DNA of 64,000 bases. Source: Trogon surrucura. Lineage: Eukaryota > Chordata > Aves > Trogoniformes > Trogonidae. The position numbers and the translations under genes are program-made. Location: contig CM036619.1 in NCBI GenBank assembly GCA_020746105.1, positions 3,187,395 through 3,251,394 of the forward strand, in the 5' to 3' direction. This document shows, piece by piece, positions 26,281 to 39,169 of the stretch (position 1 is the stretch's first letter; each line of letters starts with the position of its first letter). A model generated the notes under the pieces. The model did not search any database, had not been told where the DNA came from, and saw only the letters and a program-made list of their open reading frames with translations.

Positions 26281-26731
26281 GAATCACAGAGTAACAGAGT
26301 CACAGAGTGTTTAGAGGTTGGAAGGGACCTCAAAGATCATCTAGTTCCACCCCCTGCGAGAGCAGGATCACCTACAGTAGGTCACACAGGAACACGTCCA
26401 GGCAGGTTTTGAATGTCTTCAGAGAAGGAGACTCCACAACCTCCCTGGGCAGCCTGTGCCAGGGCTCTGTCACCCTCACAGGGAAAAAGTTGGGTTTTTT
26501 TATGGAACCTCCTATGTTCCAACTTGCACCCATTGCCCCTTGTCCTGTCATTGGACGTCATTGAAAAGAGCCTGGCTCCATCCTCCTGACACTCCCTCTT
26601 GACATATTTATAAACATTAATACGGTCACCCCTCAGCCTCCTCTTCTCCAAGCCAAAGAGACCCAGCTCCTTCAGCCTTTCCTCATAAGGGAGATGTTCC
26701 ACTCCCTTAATCCTCTTTGTGGCTCTGAGCT
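26281..26731 (-). mobile_element. CR1 LINE fragment, antisense
   Basis: Reverse ATTCTGTG-type tail (GAATCACAGAGTAACAGAGT), then inverted 3' UTR and ORF end. The frame keeps [20 protein letters not shown] and is broken near the 'HKKTQLFP' segment. An ORF of 192 codons runs through it and on into flanking sequence. Confidence 0.95.
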
Positions 26732-29542
26732 GGGCTGAATGCGTGTGTCTCAGAGTTGGCTCTCGAGACAACTTGTTTTGGAGGGCTACTTGGATATCTC
26801 TCTTGCTTGCCTTAACACCGTGTAGGTGGGTTTGAGAGGCTGGTTTAGTTGAGCACCTTGATGAGCTGGGTGGATGTGTACCCTCTTGGGACAAGGATCT
26901 GAAGCGTCCGTGGGGATGTCTGCAGGGACATGGATCGATAAAGCTGAACATTGTTGGCACAGCTGCAAATCTCCTTGGCCGGTCTCCAAATCTCTTTCAC
27001 CAGCCTCCCAATATGGGATCCAATACGTTGGCGCCATCTGCTCTCCTGGACCCGCTGGGTGAGCTGCAGATCTGATACCAGCACGAGTTCTGCACAGAGA
27101 GTGTCTTGTTTCTTGCTTCTTCAGTGGTTTCTTATTAGCGTATATGCTAAAGAAGGAGAAAAAAAAAAGAGAATGAAAACATCTTCACTAGAAACAATAC
27201 AAAGCAAATCTGATTGAATCTTGATTGCACTGTAAAAAAAAGATAACTAATGTTTCCTTTTCTCTGCAAAACACTTTTTGCAGGTTTGCGTTTTGCTGCC
27301 GGAGGAACTTGGTCGTGTGTTTGGAGTTGCAGGGGGTGTTCTTCCTCATGGTGGGGGGCAAGGAGAATGGGAATATAGAAAAGCATCTCAGGGTATAGTG
27401 CTCTGTCCAAGTGGCTTAGGGAAAAAAAAAATAAACCTCCTCTCTTGGCTTATTTAAAAGCAAAGTGCACAGATTGTGTGCAGCCCCTTTCCTTGTCTAG
27501 GCAGTGGAGGAGGTAGTGTCTTAATTCTGTATCTTGAATTTCTGAGGTTGACTTTCACTGCAGGTTGATGCTTGCCCTTTACCTTATCTTCATTTCTGTG
27601 AGGGATGCTTCTCCATGCCCGGGCTGTCCCTCGTGACACCTTCTGTGACACCAGAGCACAGACACTTGCCAAGCTGCAAAGTTTCGATCCCACTGCCCTA
27701 GACTTCACCTACATGTGAACTTTTTGTCTGAATAGCCTCTGTCTTTGGCTTCTTAGGCTTCCCTTGGCATAAGCTCTGTATTTATTATTCTTTTCAGAGA
27801 CATGTATTGTATATATATTTATAGCTTTATTTCTTTTCTTGAACTCCAGTTAAAGCTTACTAGCTCTACCAGGAACTCTTGTGCTGGAGACACTGTGTGT
27901 TGCTCCTGCTTCTCTGGGGATATGTTAACTAAAGCACAAATCTCAGAGGCTTTACAATGATTAATGTATTGAAATTTTGCCTCAGATAGGACAAGAAAAA
28001 AATGCATACCTAGGTGGGATCCTTACCAACCTCGAATGATTCCTCCTGCCTGCTTCACCTCCTTGGGCTCCTACACTCATTGAATTTGAGCCCTGCACTC
28101 ATCTGGACTTAGAAATTATAAAATCTCTGTCTTTTCCGATTAACTTGCTGTAACTGCAACAAATCTTTCAAAGAAAATACCCAACACCATTCTGTTTAAG
28201 TAGATGGGTGGGGGATGTTGTCTCATTTTCTATGTATTTATTCTGATGTGGATCTGGTGGGGAAATAAGGTGGGAGTAATGTATTTTTTACTGCAAGACT
28301 GTGGGGTGAGAGACCTCCTGGCTTCTCGATTTTCTCTTGGAGATAGGAGGAGGAGACGGTTACTTCGTTACTTAAACACATCTCGCTTTCAGATAGGCTG
28401 AATGAAATGTGTTCTTCCACCTGAGATGTCTTCAGTTAAAGCTTCATTTCTGAAACTAGGAAAATTTAATTTCATATGTTCAGGAGTACTTGACCAAACC
28501 AGGAAGTCAATTTCAAAAAAAATGAGCAAAGGTTTAAAAGTGTTGATGCAAAAAGAGACCCTGAATTAACCCACAGGTAATTGAGTCCTTGAATATACTG
28601 ACCCCACTGTGTGAGAATGGGGATTGGAAAAGGTTTGATGCAAACACTGGCTTCTTCCCTTTGTGCCACCTCTTTGTGCTGTGGCCATGCCAAGGAGACC
28701 CAGGTCCTTTGCAGAAGCCATTGCCCAGATCTGTAGCAAGGAGCTTCAGCGCATGGCCACATGAAGTGGCATCATGTTTTCCAATGCTGATGGAAAGCGT
28801 GTTGCCTCATGAGTGTGGTTTGTGCTTACATTTCCCTTTATCACTTATTTCACTCAAACTTGAACAGGAGGAAATAAAAACCTCCCAAGCTTGCACGCCA
28901 GCAGCAACCTTGCAACATTAGACACGATGCTGCCTCTTTCATTCTCTTCCCTTTCTATTTTAAGCTCTCTTCTTTGAGGAAAGGAGCCTTGTCCAAGCAT
29001 GCTCTTGGCCAATCCTTTCTATGCTGTTATTTCTCAAAGCATTTTTGCTCAATTCCAACAGAAGAGCAGAAATCATGAAGATAAATGAGGGTCCTGTGGT
29101 TTATATGAAATAAATGAAAAGGCACCTGAAGACCAAAAAACTGGTTTTGCTGTGGAAGAGACTGGAGACTGGGTCTAGAGGGTCCCCAGGGAGAAGCACC
29201 CTGGGAAGCTGTTGAGTGCTTGTGGCTCAAGGACTTGTCTGGTGTTGTTATAGGTGATCATTCATCCACCAGTTCTTCCTTTCCTGTTTTCTGTGGCATC
29301 TTCTTTTTTCCCATGGCAGTCTGCCTTTTTGTCTTTACTCTTCCTTTTTCCCATTTTGCCTCTTTCATCTTCTTCCATCTCTTTGTTATTACATCAACTG
29401 TTGTGAAAAAGCTTAAAGACATGAATTTACGATTTGATCCAGAGCAAATGTCTTACTCTTAGGCTAACAGCCAGAAATCAATCTTTCTTCTCTCCTTTGA
29501 GTTCATTTCCTAGAGTCAGAGGCACACGGCCCTTGTTGTGGA
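26732..29542. other. Single-copy sequence
   Basis: No repeat family recognised. Overlapping - strand frames at 26786-27084 look wordy but have no known motif. Confidence 0.5.
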
Positions 29543-30066
29543 TCATACTCAGCTTTGGTGAGGGCACACCTTGAGTACTGCATCAAGTTTTGGGCCCCTC
29601 ATTACAAAAGGGATGTTGAGGTGCTGGAGAGGGTACAGAGGTGGGCTACCAAGCTGAGAAAGGTTTTAGAGCATGTGTCGTACGAGGAACAGCTGAGGGA
29701 TCTGGGGCTGTTTGGCCTGGAGAAGAGTAAACTGAGGGGAGACCTTATCACTCTCTACAATTACTTGAAAGAAGGTTGTAGCGAAATGGGGGTTGGTCTG
29801 TTCTCCCTAGTGGCGAGTGATAGGACGAGGGGAAATGGCCTTAAGTTGCACCAGAGGAGGTTCAGGTTGGATATTAGGAAGAATTTCTTTACTGAAAGGG
29901 TTGTCTGCCATTGGAACAGGCTGCCCAGGGAGGTGGTTGAGTCACCATCCCTGGAGGTGTTTAAAAGAAGGGTAGATGTTGCGTTGATGGTTTAGTGGTG
30001 TTGATAGGTCTAGGAAAAGGTTGTATTCGATGATCTTCCAGCTGAAACTCTTCTATAACTCTATGA
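29543..30066 (+). mobile_element. CR1 LINE fragment, sense (first of tandem pair)
   Basis: A 146-codon open frame from [20 protein letters not shown] to the ORF end, then 3' UTR and an octamer-type tail ending ACTCTATGA. The next CR1 begins at once. Confidence 0.96.
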
Positions 30067-30610
30067 TAGTCTTCCTAGTGCCTGTACTCAGCACTGGTGA
30101 GGCCACATCTTGACTAGTGTGTTCAGTTTTGGGCCCTTCACCGTAAGAAAGACATTGAGGTGTTGGAGCATGTCCAGAGAAGGGCAGCGAAGCTGATGAG
30201 GTGTCTAGCACACAAGTCTTGTGGGGAGTGGCTGAGGGAACTGGGATTGTTCAGTCTGGAGAAGAAGAGGCTGAGGGGAGATCTCATTGCTCTCAGCAAC
30301 TACCTGGAAGGAGGTTCCAGCAAGGTGAGGCTCGGTCTCTTCCATTTAACAAGTGATAGGACAAGAGGAAATGACCTTAAGTTGCACCAGGGCAGGTTTA
30401 GATCGGATATTGGGAAAAATTTCTTCAACCAAAGGGTTGTTAAGTACTAGAATAGGCTGCCCAAGGAAATGGTGGAGTCACCATCCCTAGACGTGTAGAC
30501 GAGGTGCTTAGGGACATGGTTTTGTGGTGGACCTGGCAGTGCTAGGTTAACGATTGGACTTGATGGTCTTAAAGGTCTTTTCCAACCTCAACAATTCTAT
30601 GATTCTGTGA
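30067..30610 (+). mobile_element. CR1 LINE fragment, sense (second of tandem pair)
   Basis: Starts in the 'CTGTACTCAGCACTGGTGAG' region directly after the previous tail and ends in ATTCTGTGA. The frame is broken after RVVKY. Confidence 0.96.
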
Positions 30611-31769
30611 TTTTAATAAAGAGTTACTCTCTTGGATAACGTAGATCAACAGTATGAAAAGTCTTCAAGGGGTAAATTACAGACTTGTAATGGCTTCCCT
30701 GGTGCTGGGCAAGGAACAAGGGGCTTGATGGGTGAGATTTACCTATTCAGCTGGGTTGTGATGGCGTTAAGCCACAGGGCTCAGTGTAGTTGAGCTTAAC
30801 CCTTATTGGTAGAGGCAAACCAAGGATTTGGGGTGGATAGTTTGAAATCATAGTAAGCAGGTTGCTTCTTGCCTGGGTTTTACTCCTTGCAGGAGTTTCA
30901 TGGTACAAAAGAGGAGTCTGGGTACCAAGTAACTCACTGCTGGAAGTTTCTTGAGCAAAGGACGATGTTAGAACTTCAGTTAAAACTCTGAAAACAGTGA
31001 AGACGCAGATGCAGGAAATCTGTGGCTCGTTTACAGAACACAGACTTACCTCTTGGGGATAAATGCATTACAGTTTTGAGGCATTGAGCTGCTTTGCTAC
31101 AACCCTGTTGTGTATTGTAAGGAGAAAGTTTGATTACTTGTCCTTTTTTTCCTCTTTTCCCTTTTTATCGGAGCTACTCTATTTATTGCCTCCTCTTTTC
31201 TGCAACTTCTTGAGTTATTTTGGGGCTGCTACAAAATTGAGTTCAGGGAGGCAATTGACTTCACCTGGCTGCAGAGAAGCCATTACGAGCTTCATATTAG
31301 TGTGAAATAATTAATAGACAAGGAAGATTAACGCAGGGAACACGGACAGTTTTCATTAAAATTAAGCAAAAGGATGTACCTGTAGAACCCTTTACTGTGC
31401 GTGCTGCTCTGGACCTCTAGCTATTCCCTTTGGACATTAATTATATCCAGATCACTAGAGACAAGACCCTATAAACCTGCTTTTGGCTTGTCTTGAAGAG
31501 GAACCGGAGGACATTTCTGCTTACCAGCTCGCTCGGATTTCTCCTTCCCCTGCCACAACTACTGTCAGTGGTGGTTGGAGCTAATTCCTGTCAGAGCAGC
31601 TGTGAGCCCCAAGGATGCCCGTGTGCATCAGCAGCATTTTCACCCTCCTGAGCAGGATGAGGGGAAGCAGCCCACGAGCTCTCAGGTTATATTTTCCTCC
31701 AAGCACTGTCACCGCAGCCCTCCACTGGTCCGTTCCTCATCCCGAGTGTCTTCTGTAGGCAGAGGTGTG
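30611..31769. other. Single-copy sequence
   Basis: Nothing recognised. Confidence 0.5.
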
Positions 31770-32151
31770 ATGAATTAGAAATGAGAAGACTCCAGGGGGA
31801 CCTAATGGCTACCTTCCAATACCTGAAGTGATCCTACAGGAAGGCTGGGGAGGGATTTAAAAGAGCGTCCACTGATAGGACAAGGGGAAATGAGTTTAAG
31901 TTGAAGGAGAATAGATTTAGATTAGATCTTAGGAACAAATTCTTCAGTCTGAGGATGGCAAGACTTTGGAATAAATTGCACAGAGATGTTGTGGCTGCCC
32001 CCTCCCTGGAGGTGTTCGAGGCCAAGTTGGACAGAGCCTTGAGTAGCCTGATCTAGTTGAGAGATGTTCCTGCCCGTGACAGGGAGGTTGGATTAGATGA
32101 TCTCTAAGGTCCTTTCCAGCCTAGGCCATTCTATGTTTCTGTGAAACTGTG
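31770..32151 (+). mobile_element. CR1 LINE fragment, sense
   Basis: ORF end (GNEFKLKENRFRLDLRNKFF) and 3' UTR. Its octamer tail abuts the truncated left edge of the LTR at 32152. Confidence 0.95.
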
Positions 32152-32278
32152 ATCTCCTGGGAAACCTACACTGGAGCAGGCTCCTGGCAGGACCTTGGCC
32201 TCTTGGAGAGAAGAACCCATGCTGGAGCAGATCTTGACAAAATACAGCATATGGGAAGGACTCATATTCAAGAAATTC
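32152..32278 (+). mobile_element. Avian ERV LTR, sense, left part
   Basis: Units containing CTGGAGCAG that match the middle of the antisense LTR at 5186-6028. The LTR 5' half is absent. A CR1 interrupts it at 32279 and it resumes near 32788. Confidence 0.8.
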
Positions 32279-32785
32279 ACAGAATCACAGGATCATTGAG
32301 GCTGGAAAAGACCTCTGAGATCATCAAGTCCAGCCTGTGTCCCAACACCATCACATGGGCCAGAGCAGGGCACCAAGTGCCACATCCAGCCTCTCCTTAA
32401 AGCTCTCCAGGGACGGTGACTCCCCCCTTTCCCTGGGCAGAGCATCCCAGTGCCTGAGCACCCTCTCCGTGAGGAAGGGCTGCCTGAGATCCAACCTGAA
32501 CCTCCCCTGACACAGTTTCAGGCCGGGCCCTCTCGTCCTGTCACTGGTTGCCCGGGAGAAGAGCCCGACTCCACCTGACTGCACCCTCCCTTTGGGCAGT
32601 TGTAGAGAGTGAGAAGGTCCCCCCTGAGTCTCCTCCAGGTTGAACCCCCCCAGCTCCCTCAGCCTCTCCTCACAGGACTTTCCCTCCAGCCCCTTCCCCA
32701 GCCTCGTTGCTCTCCTCTGGACCCGCTCCAGCCCCTCAAGGTCTTTCTTGCAGTGAAAGGCCCAGCCTGCTCTTCTCCAGGCTAA
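32279..32785 (-). mobile_element. GC-rich CR1 inserted into the LTR, antisense
   Basis: The reverse octamer (TCACAGAATCACAGG) is at the left. The - strand frame includes [20 protein letters not shown] and RTRGPGLKLCQGRFRLDLRQ. It is more GC-rich than its neighbours and a distinct subfamily. Confidence 0.95.
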
Positions 32786-32787
32786 AA

Positions 32788-33241
32788 TTGATAGAGAACT
32801 GTGTCCTGTGGAGGGACCCTGTGCTGGAGTAGAGGAAAGCTGTGAGGAGTTCTCCCCCTGAAGAGGAAGGAGCGGCAGAGACAATGTGTGATGAACTGAC
32901 CCCAACCCTGATTCCATATCCCCTGTGCTGCTTGGGGAGAGGAGACTGAGAAAATTCAGAGTGAAGTTGAGACTGGGAAGAAGGAAGTGGTGGGTGGAAG
33001 GTGTTTTAAGATTTTTTTTAATTATTATTATTTCTCGTTACCCTACTTTTACTTTTGATTGGCAACAAATTAAACTCTACTTGAACCGAGTCTGTTTTGC
33101 CTGTGACTGGTGAGTGGTCTCCCTGTCCTTATCTTGACCCACAAAGTTTTCATCCTATTTCCTTCCCCTGTCCAGCTGAGGAGGGGAGTGACAGAGAAGC
33201 TTGGTTGGCACCTGACGTCCAGCCAAGCTTTACTCACCACA
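32788..33241 (+). mobile_element. Avian ERV LTR, sense, right part
   Basis: Continues the LTR through its purine-rich block and an A-rich segment (CAACAAATTAAACTC) at the expected polyadenylation region. It ends in TCACCACA, consistent with an LTR CA terminus. No internal retroviral sequence follows. Confidence 0.8.
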
Positions 33242-34231
33242 CTCGAGCTGCATAGTTCCTTAGGATCATATTTGCAGCTGAGGTCTCTTATCGCAGTTGG
33301 CCAAAGCGTACGTGAACACCCTTTGCTTTGGTAGAGCACGTATTTAAAAGCTCATCCTTTCCATTTCGATGGTTGGACTTTTTCAATCTAAGAGGTTCTA
33401 TGATTTGTTGCACCTACCTGGGCGTCTGTGTAGCTTTTCAGGCAAAAGAAAGAAGAATTAAGTAGGAAAGTATCAGAAATTCCAGAATTAGCTGCTACTG
33501 CTTTAGCAATTGCAATAAATAGGGAAGGAGGTTGACCTGATAGCAGAAAAAGTTGGGTTGTCCTGTCTTCCACGAAGGTGATTCTGCTGGAAAACAAAGA
33601 GGGAAAATAAATTGAAATTGTGAAAAATAGTTTCGGAAATATCCAGATAAGGAAGTGGAGGAGTTTTCGGGATCCACAATGTAAATAAAAGTCTTCTTGT
33701 CCCAGTTGTGGCCCTGAACTCTGTTAGCACTGGGGCATGCAAAGTATTCACTGGATATTGGCAGCCTCATACTCCTTGTTGGGGAATCGTAGTATTTTAG
33801 AACTCACTTTATGTAGTTGAAGACGCTTAATTTTTTATTAGACACAAATGTACTTCACATTCACTTTCTTTCTTGGCAGCACAGATGCATTTTTGCTTTG
33901 CTTTCTGCTGCTGTTTTTAAATCGTTTTGCTTGTCTTCTTGAACTGCTGAAGCCTCCATGAATAGTTACAACATCTCTGCTTGGTGTGTGGAAGCTTGAA
34001 ACTGGAACAGTTAAAGCAACCGCCTCATTACTCTTTTCTTTTCCTTTTCTAAGGCAAAACTAAATTAAAACCGGACATGGCAGCATGCTGTAACATGAAA
34101 TAAAAATCCAGGGGCAGGAAACTGCAAGCTGGATTCAATGTAGTTTTCTCAGATAAGCCATTCTCCCAAGTATTGCATTTTCAAAATAATCGCTTGGAAA
34201 TTCTGGAGGCTGCATTTGCCTTTAGTTGTTT

Positions 34232-34300
34232 CTATTTATCTATTTATTTATCTATTTATCTATTATTATTATTAATAATAACTTTATTATTGTTGTTGTT
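34232..34300. repeat. Compound (TCTA/TTTA)n-(ATT)n-(GTT)n microsatellite
   Basis: Tetranucleotide TATC/TATT units passing into ATT and then TTG trinucleotides. Confidence 0.85.
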
Positions 34301-35095
34301 ATAATATTTGCACTTGGAGCAAAATTAATGTAATTTGCACTTGGTGTGGGTGTGATGTGCTACTCTCCATTAAATATTTATGGATTGAGATTTCAAATCT
34401 CCAAGGAGGGAGTTCATCGTCTTACAGTCCTCTTGCATTTTGCTAAAATAAATATACTTAAAAAGCGAAGTATTTCTATGTCTTTAGAGCACGATCCTCA
34501 CTCATCGTCCTGTTACATTTTGCCTCTTTTCCGTTAGGGAAATGCCCTACAGGGTGTTTCCACATGATCACCCAAGGGCTGGATAAATATAACCCTCCCC
34601 AAATTACCACTTCTGGGTAGTTTCTGACTTTATAGAGCAGCTCTGTTGCTTGGTGTTCCCTTCTCCTGGTGTTGCAGGGACTCTGAAACGCAGGCGTGCG
34701 CAGTCCGTGCAATGAAATTGGTGCTTATCCTCCCTTTTTGCAACATTTGAGATGTTTCAGCTTTGCTTTGGAGGTGGTTTTGGCATTTTAAACGACTCCT
34801 TGGAGGTACCTGCTGGATGCTCTGAATCCGCAGGAGTATCCCCACGTGTCTGCAGTCCATATTATTCGTGGGGGGTTAGTGCAGTAATGTTCTTAGTTGT
34901 GTGCTTGTAACTGAGGAGTTTCCAACGCTTGGTTTTGGTTGCATCGTGGTTCATCTGAGGCTTCATTCAGCAAAGTACCTAAATGCATATGGACTCAGGA
35001 TCACTGGGCCGGGCTAGAAATCTGTCGAGGAAAATTCAGTGTTTCTAAGAAAAGAATTGAAATAAATAGGTAAAAAAATCCTTCTCTCCCTCCCA

Positions 35096-35197
35096 CAAAA
35101 AACAAAACAAAACAAAAACCCACCTAAAAAACAACAACAAAAAACCAACCAAACTAAAAATCCCCACAACCACACGTAGAAAATAAATAAATAAATA
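35096..35197. repeat. A-rich simple repeat with (AAAT)n end
   Basis: AAAAC and AAC units, followed after a short gap by AAATAAATAAATAAAT. Confidence 0.75.
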
Positions 35198-36142
35198 TCA
35201 CTAAATGTATGAACCAACCCTCTCAGCACATGCAGTTGGAAATTTAGCCAAGCTGAAGTCACGTCCTGCCTACCCATCCTCCCATATTACGTATTCGGAG
35301 TATATTGGCACACTGAAAATTCAAGAAAAACCTCCCGAAACTTGGGTCAGCGCAATCTGTAAGGATCTGAAAATCTTATCCTGTGCAGCTCTTTAGTCAG
35401 TGATTTAATGCAAGCTGGATCTTGTTAGTAACAAGTGAAATTCCTGGGGGGCAAGTAAGCCCGAGCTAATTTCTTGTGTTATATAGCCTCATCTATAAAG
35501 CAAAGGAAAGGACTGTCTGGGACAGCTGATTTAGGAGGAACTGCAGGAAGAGCAGAGCAGTAAAATCACTAGGAATGAGCCCTCGTGCATTTGGATTAAA
35601 CACCATTTAATACCCCGGATTTGTGTCAACCTGACAGACTGATCCGGGACTTTATTTGCGGCCGGTACAGGGCTGAACCGTCTCAGGCGAGGGCTGCTGC
35701 GGGTGAGATGTGTGAGGAGCAGTGGCAAATCCCCTGATTGTGCTGTTTGGATGTGGAGCTTGTCCTCAAGCACCGGGAGATGCATCCTCAGGACTAACCC
35801 GAGCAACGCATCCCATTTTGTTGCGGTATTCGTGGTTTTCGCTTTGCTCCGTCGCGGACTTTCTGCTCTTCCAAATGCAGACTGGAGTGCGTGGCGTTTA
35901 TAACAGCTTAGGGAAATCTGATTAAGGGATGCAGAATATGTCGTAGTTACAGTCTGCTGCCTTGAAAATGCGAACTGTAGCTCCTGTTTGAGTTTCTGTA
36001 ACGCTCCAGCTCAGAGGAGCAGTTTGCTAATAACAACGGCTGTTGGAACGTGCTGTAGCGTGGACAAGCCCTGCTGTGTTTTTGGACTTGGCCAAAGTTT
36101 CAGGCAGAGCAGCTTCTAGGGGAAAAAAAAAGGAAAATGAGT

Positions 36143-36420
36143 CTGCAATGTGTGTTCACAGCCCAGAAAGCCAATCTCATTTTTGTCTGCATCCAAAGCA
36201 GCGTGGCCAGCAGGTGGAGGGAGGGAATTCTGCCCCTCTGCTCCGCTCTGGTGAGACCCCACCTGCAGTTCTCTGTCCAGCTCTAGGGCTCTCAACGTTA
36301 AAAGGGCAATGGACCTGTTGGAGCGGGTCCAGAGGAAGCCACAAAGATGATCAGAAGGCTGGAGCACCTCTCCTGTGAAGAAAGGCTGGGAGAGTTGGAG
36401 TTGTTCAACCTGGAGAAGAG
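36143..36420 (+). mobile_element. CR1 outer copy, sense, left part
   Basis: From the 'CACAGCCCAGAAAGCCAA' region to GGAGAAGAG, where an antisense CR1 begins. It resumes near 36821. Confidence 0.92.
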
Positions 36421-36820
36421 AATCATAGAATCATAGAATCATAGAATCATAGAATCATAGAATGTTAGGGATTGGAAGGGACCTCGAAAGATCATCAAGT
36501 CCAATCCCCCTGCCAGAGCAGGAATGCCTAGACTATGCCACACAGCAACGTGTCCAGGCAGGTCTTGAATGTCTCCAGAGAAGGAGACTCCACAACCTCC
36601 CTGGGCAGCCTGTGCCAGTGCTCCGTCACCCTCACTGAGAAGAAATTTCTTCTCGAGTTTAAGCGGAACCTCTTATGTTCCAGTTTCAGCCCATTACCCC
36701 TTGTCCTATCAGTGGTTGTCACCGAGAAGAGCCTGGCTCCATCCTCGTGACACTCACCCTTCAGATATTTGTAAACATTAATGAGGTCACCCCTCAGCCT
36801 CCTCTTCTCCAAACTAAAGA
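36421..36820 (-). mobile_element. Young CR1 inserted in a CR1, antisense, expanded tail
   Basis: The + strand starts with about five tandem copies of the octamer TCATAGAA (36423-36462). Inverted 3' UTR and an open ORF end ([20 protein letters not shown]) follow. Member of the young subfamily. Confidence 0.95.
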
Positions 36821-36878
36821 ATGCTCTGGGGAGATTTTTAAGGTCCCTTCCAACCCAAACCACTCTAGGATTCTATGA
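36821..36878 (+). mobile_element. CR1 outer copy, sense, right remnant
   Basis: Resumes with GCTCTGGGGAGA, then jumps to TTAAGGTCCCTTCCAACC and the octamer. Most of the ORF end and UTR of this copy is deleted. Confidence 0.85.
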
Positions 36879-37152
36879 AACCTCTAAAAGTTGGCATAGG
36901 TGGGAGGCAGAGTAGGGCTAAACCATGGAAAAATGTGCTGTAAACCTGATGCCGTGAAGCTGGTTCTAAAAACATAAGAGTAAATGAGTGGTGACTATTA
37001 CCAATCAAAGAATAAATGCATGTTTAAAGGGAATGTGTCCTTTCTCTGTAATGTAGCCCAATGCAAACTCAGTTTGCTCCTTCTCTGGAGATCAAGCTGT
37101 GGAGGAGCTTGGGATAGTTTCAGGGTTTTTAAAGTTGGGAGATGAAGTTAGC

Positions 37153-37170
37153 AAAAAAAAAAAAAAAAAA
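37153..37170. repeat. Poly-A run
   Basis: Eighteen consecutive A followed by CACAACAACC, with no retroposon body recognised upstream. Confidence 0.85.
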
Positions 37171-37861
37171 CACAACAACCAACTAGCCACCAAAGCTCAA
37201 AACTACAAGCATTCAAACCCTCACTTGAATGTTGTCCTTGTGGGGCAGATTTGAGTGCTTTGACCAAAGTGGAACCTCTAAGAATAAAGCTGAAAGAAGT
37301 CATCTGGGCAGTAGCAATTCCTGGCTCACTCGGGCTATTGGGAAGAAATAGGAAGAAGGGGAGCCTCTCTTGGAGACTGGAAGATGAATGTGTGAAAAAC
37401 TCCTCTGGGCTCCTGTCTCCCTGCTGCCCCCAAATGCACGGAGCAGTTGCACTCTGCTCACTTATTCTTTCCCTTTTCTCAAGATAGGACCTGCTCTGGG
37501 AAGTGATGGTTAACCATGCTGTTGTGCTGGCACTTTCTTGTCCATTCGTGACTCTGATACTCCCACCTGATGAACAGGCAGAAATAATTTACATTCCAGT
37601 TGCTAATAATTCCTATGGATACTGTCCTAATCCACGTGGGCTGTATCCGCTGTGTTGCAGCATCATCTTTATGGTCCTGATGGTACTGGAACAAGTATTT
37701 GCCTCTCTGGGGCAAATTAAATGGTCAAACACTGTGTAAGGCTACATCACACCACTTACTTGGGCTAAATTTCTGCAGCGAGGAGGAACCTGCATCCCTC
37801 TTCAGAGGGTCAGTGGGGGGATTGAGCCCCTTTCAGAGTGAAAGGTAGTCTCCAGCATTAA

Positions 37862-38056
<195 letters not shown>

Positions 38057-39169
38057 TGAGGGAGCAAATATTAATGCAGTTTTACTGCTGCTGCATCTCA
38101 CAAGCACCAGCACATGTCCAATACACGATTCTTTATAAGATGTAAAAATATTCCACCATATGTCCCATTAAACAGGCACAGATATATTCCAATCCTTGCT
38201 GAGACCACATCCTTTTCTATTTTTAATTGTGTCATCTGTTACAATAGGGAGTTAGAGCACAGAAAGGTGGAACAAGCCAGGCTCATTTTCTGATGCGTCG
38301 CAGCGCCACTACATTCAGAGCCTGTCGTACGAGCTTGCGAAACATCTATCTCCCTTATAAAAACAGTGACACCAAAAACTCTGCTGTTATTCTTCACTCT
38401 GTAGATTGAACGGGGATGCTATTCCTGCTCGTGTATCCCCGGACTCTAGAGATGCAGGCAGACATGCTTTGGAGACGTGCTCTGGCTCATTGGTTTGGTT
38501 GGGTTGGACTGGAGGGCTGCTTTCTGCAGATAGATATAAACTGACTGAATGGCAGTCAATGTCATGGTAGCCCAGTTCTAAAACATGAGTGTCAGACAAG
38601 GATCTACTGGGCCATGATTTTACGGTGGACCTTGAAATCGCTTCTCTGGTTCTGTGGGGCCTGGGTGACATAGAGGGCTGTAAAGAAAGGATCTTAGTCC
38701 CTCCTTATTTCTGTAATTATAGCCTGATGTGTCACAGGGGTAAGGCCTCAGACCTTGTAACAAGGAATCCTTGCTAGAAGGAAGGGAAGTAAAACTTCTA
38801 AAACAGTCGTCTCTTCTTTAGAGGATTTTGTGAGTGTCGTGGCTGCTCTCCACTATTCCAGAAGGTGAAGGTCTGAAACCAGTGTAGGCTCCTGGTAAGC
38901 TCCTTGAAGTTATTCAAGTGCCCATCGTGCTGTAAAATCAGAAGGAAAATAATTATTTGCACTGTCCTTCGTGCCTTGGGATGGAATAACCCTATGCAAC
39001 AGTAGAGGATGGGTGCTGGCTGGCTATAAAACTATTTTGAAGAAAAGACCTGAGGGTAATGGTTAACCAGAAGTTGAACATGAATCAACAGAAATTATGT
39101 ACTTTTTTGTTATTATCTAATGGAAGATTTTAGACTAGGTGGAGCTGTAACCTCTCAGACATGCACAGT

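Larger units (their letters stand above)
33242..36142. other. Single-copy sequence with microsatellites
   Basis: A possible worn CR1 tail sits at 33366-33405 (GGTTGGACTTT, then TTCTATGATT), but it is too short to be sure. There is a TATC/ATT array at 34232-34300 and an A-rich tract near 35096-35197. No exon was recognised. Confidence 0.5.

Noticed and set aside
26845-27084. A - strand frame with word-like sequence ([20 protein letters not shown])
   Set aside because: No known domain, no convincing splice sites at its ends, and a competing frame overlaps it; kept as single-copy sequence.
33366-33405. Possible CR1 3' tail remnant
   Set aside because: Only two short matches (GGTTGGACTTT and TTCTATGATT); too little to list as a feature.
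36423-36462. Regularly spaced short repeats that could suggest a CRISPR-like array
   Set aside because: They are contiguous CR1 octamer units without spacers, at the end of a CR1.
37153-37170. Poly-A run as the tail of a processed retrocopy
   Set aside because: No mRNA-like or SINE-like body is recognisable upstream.
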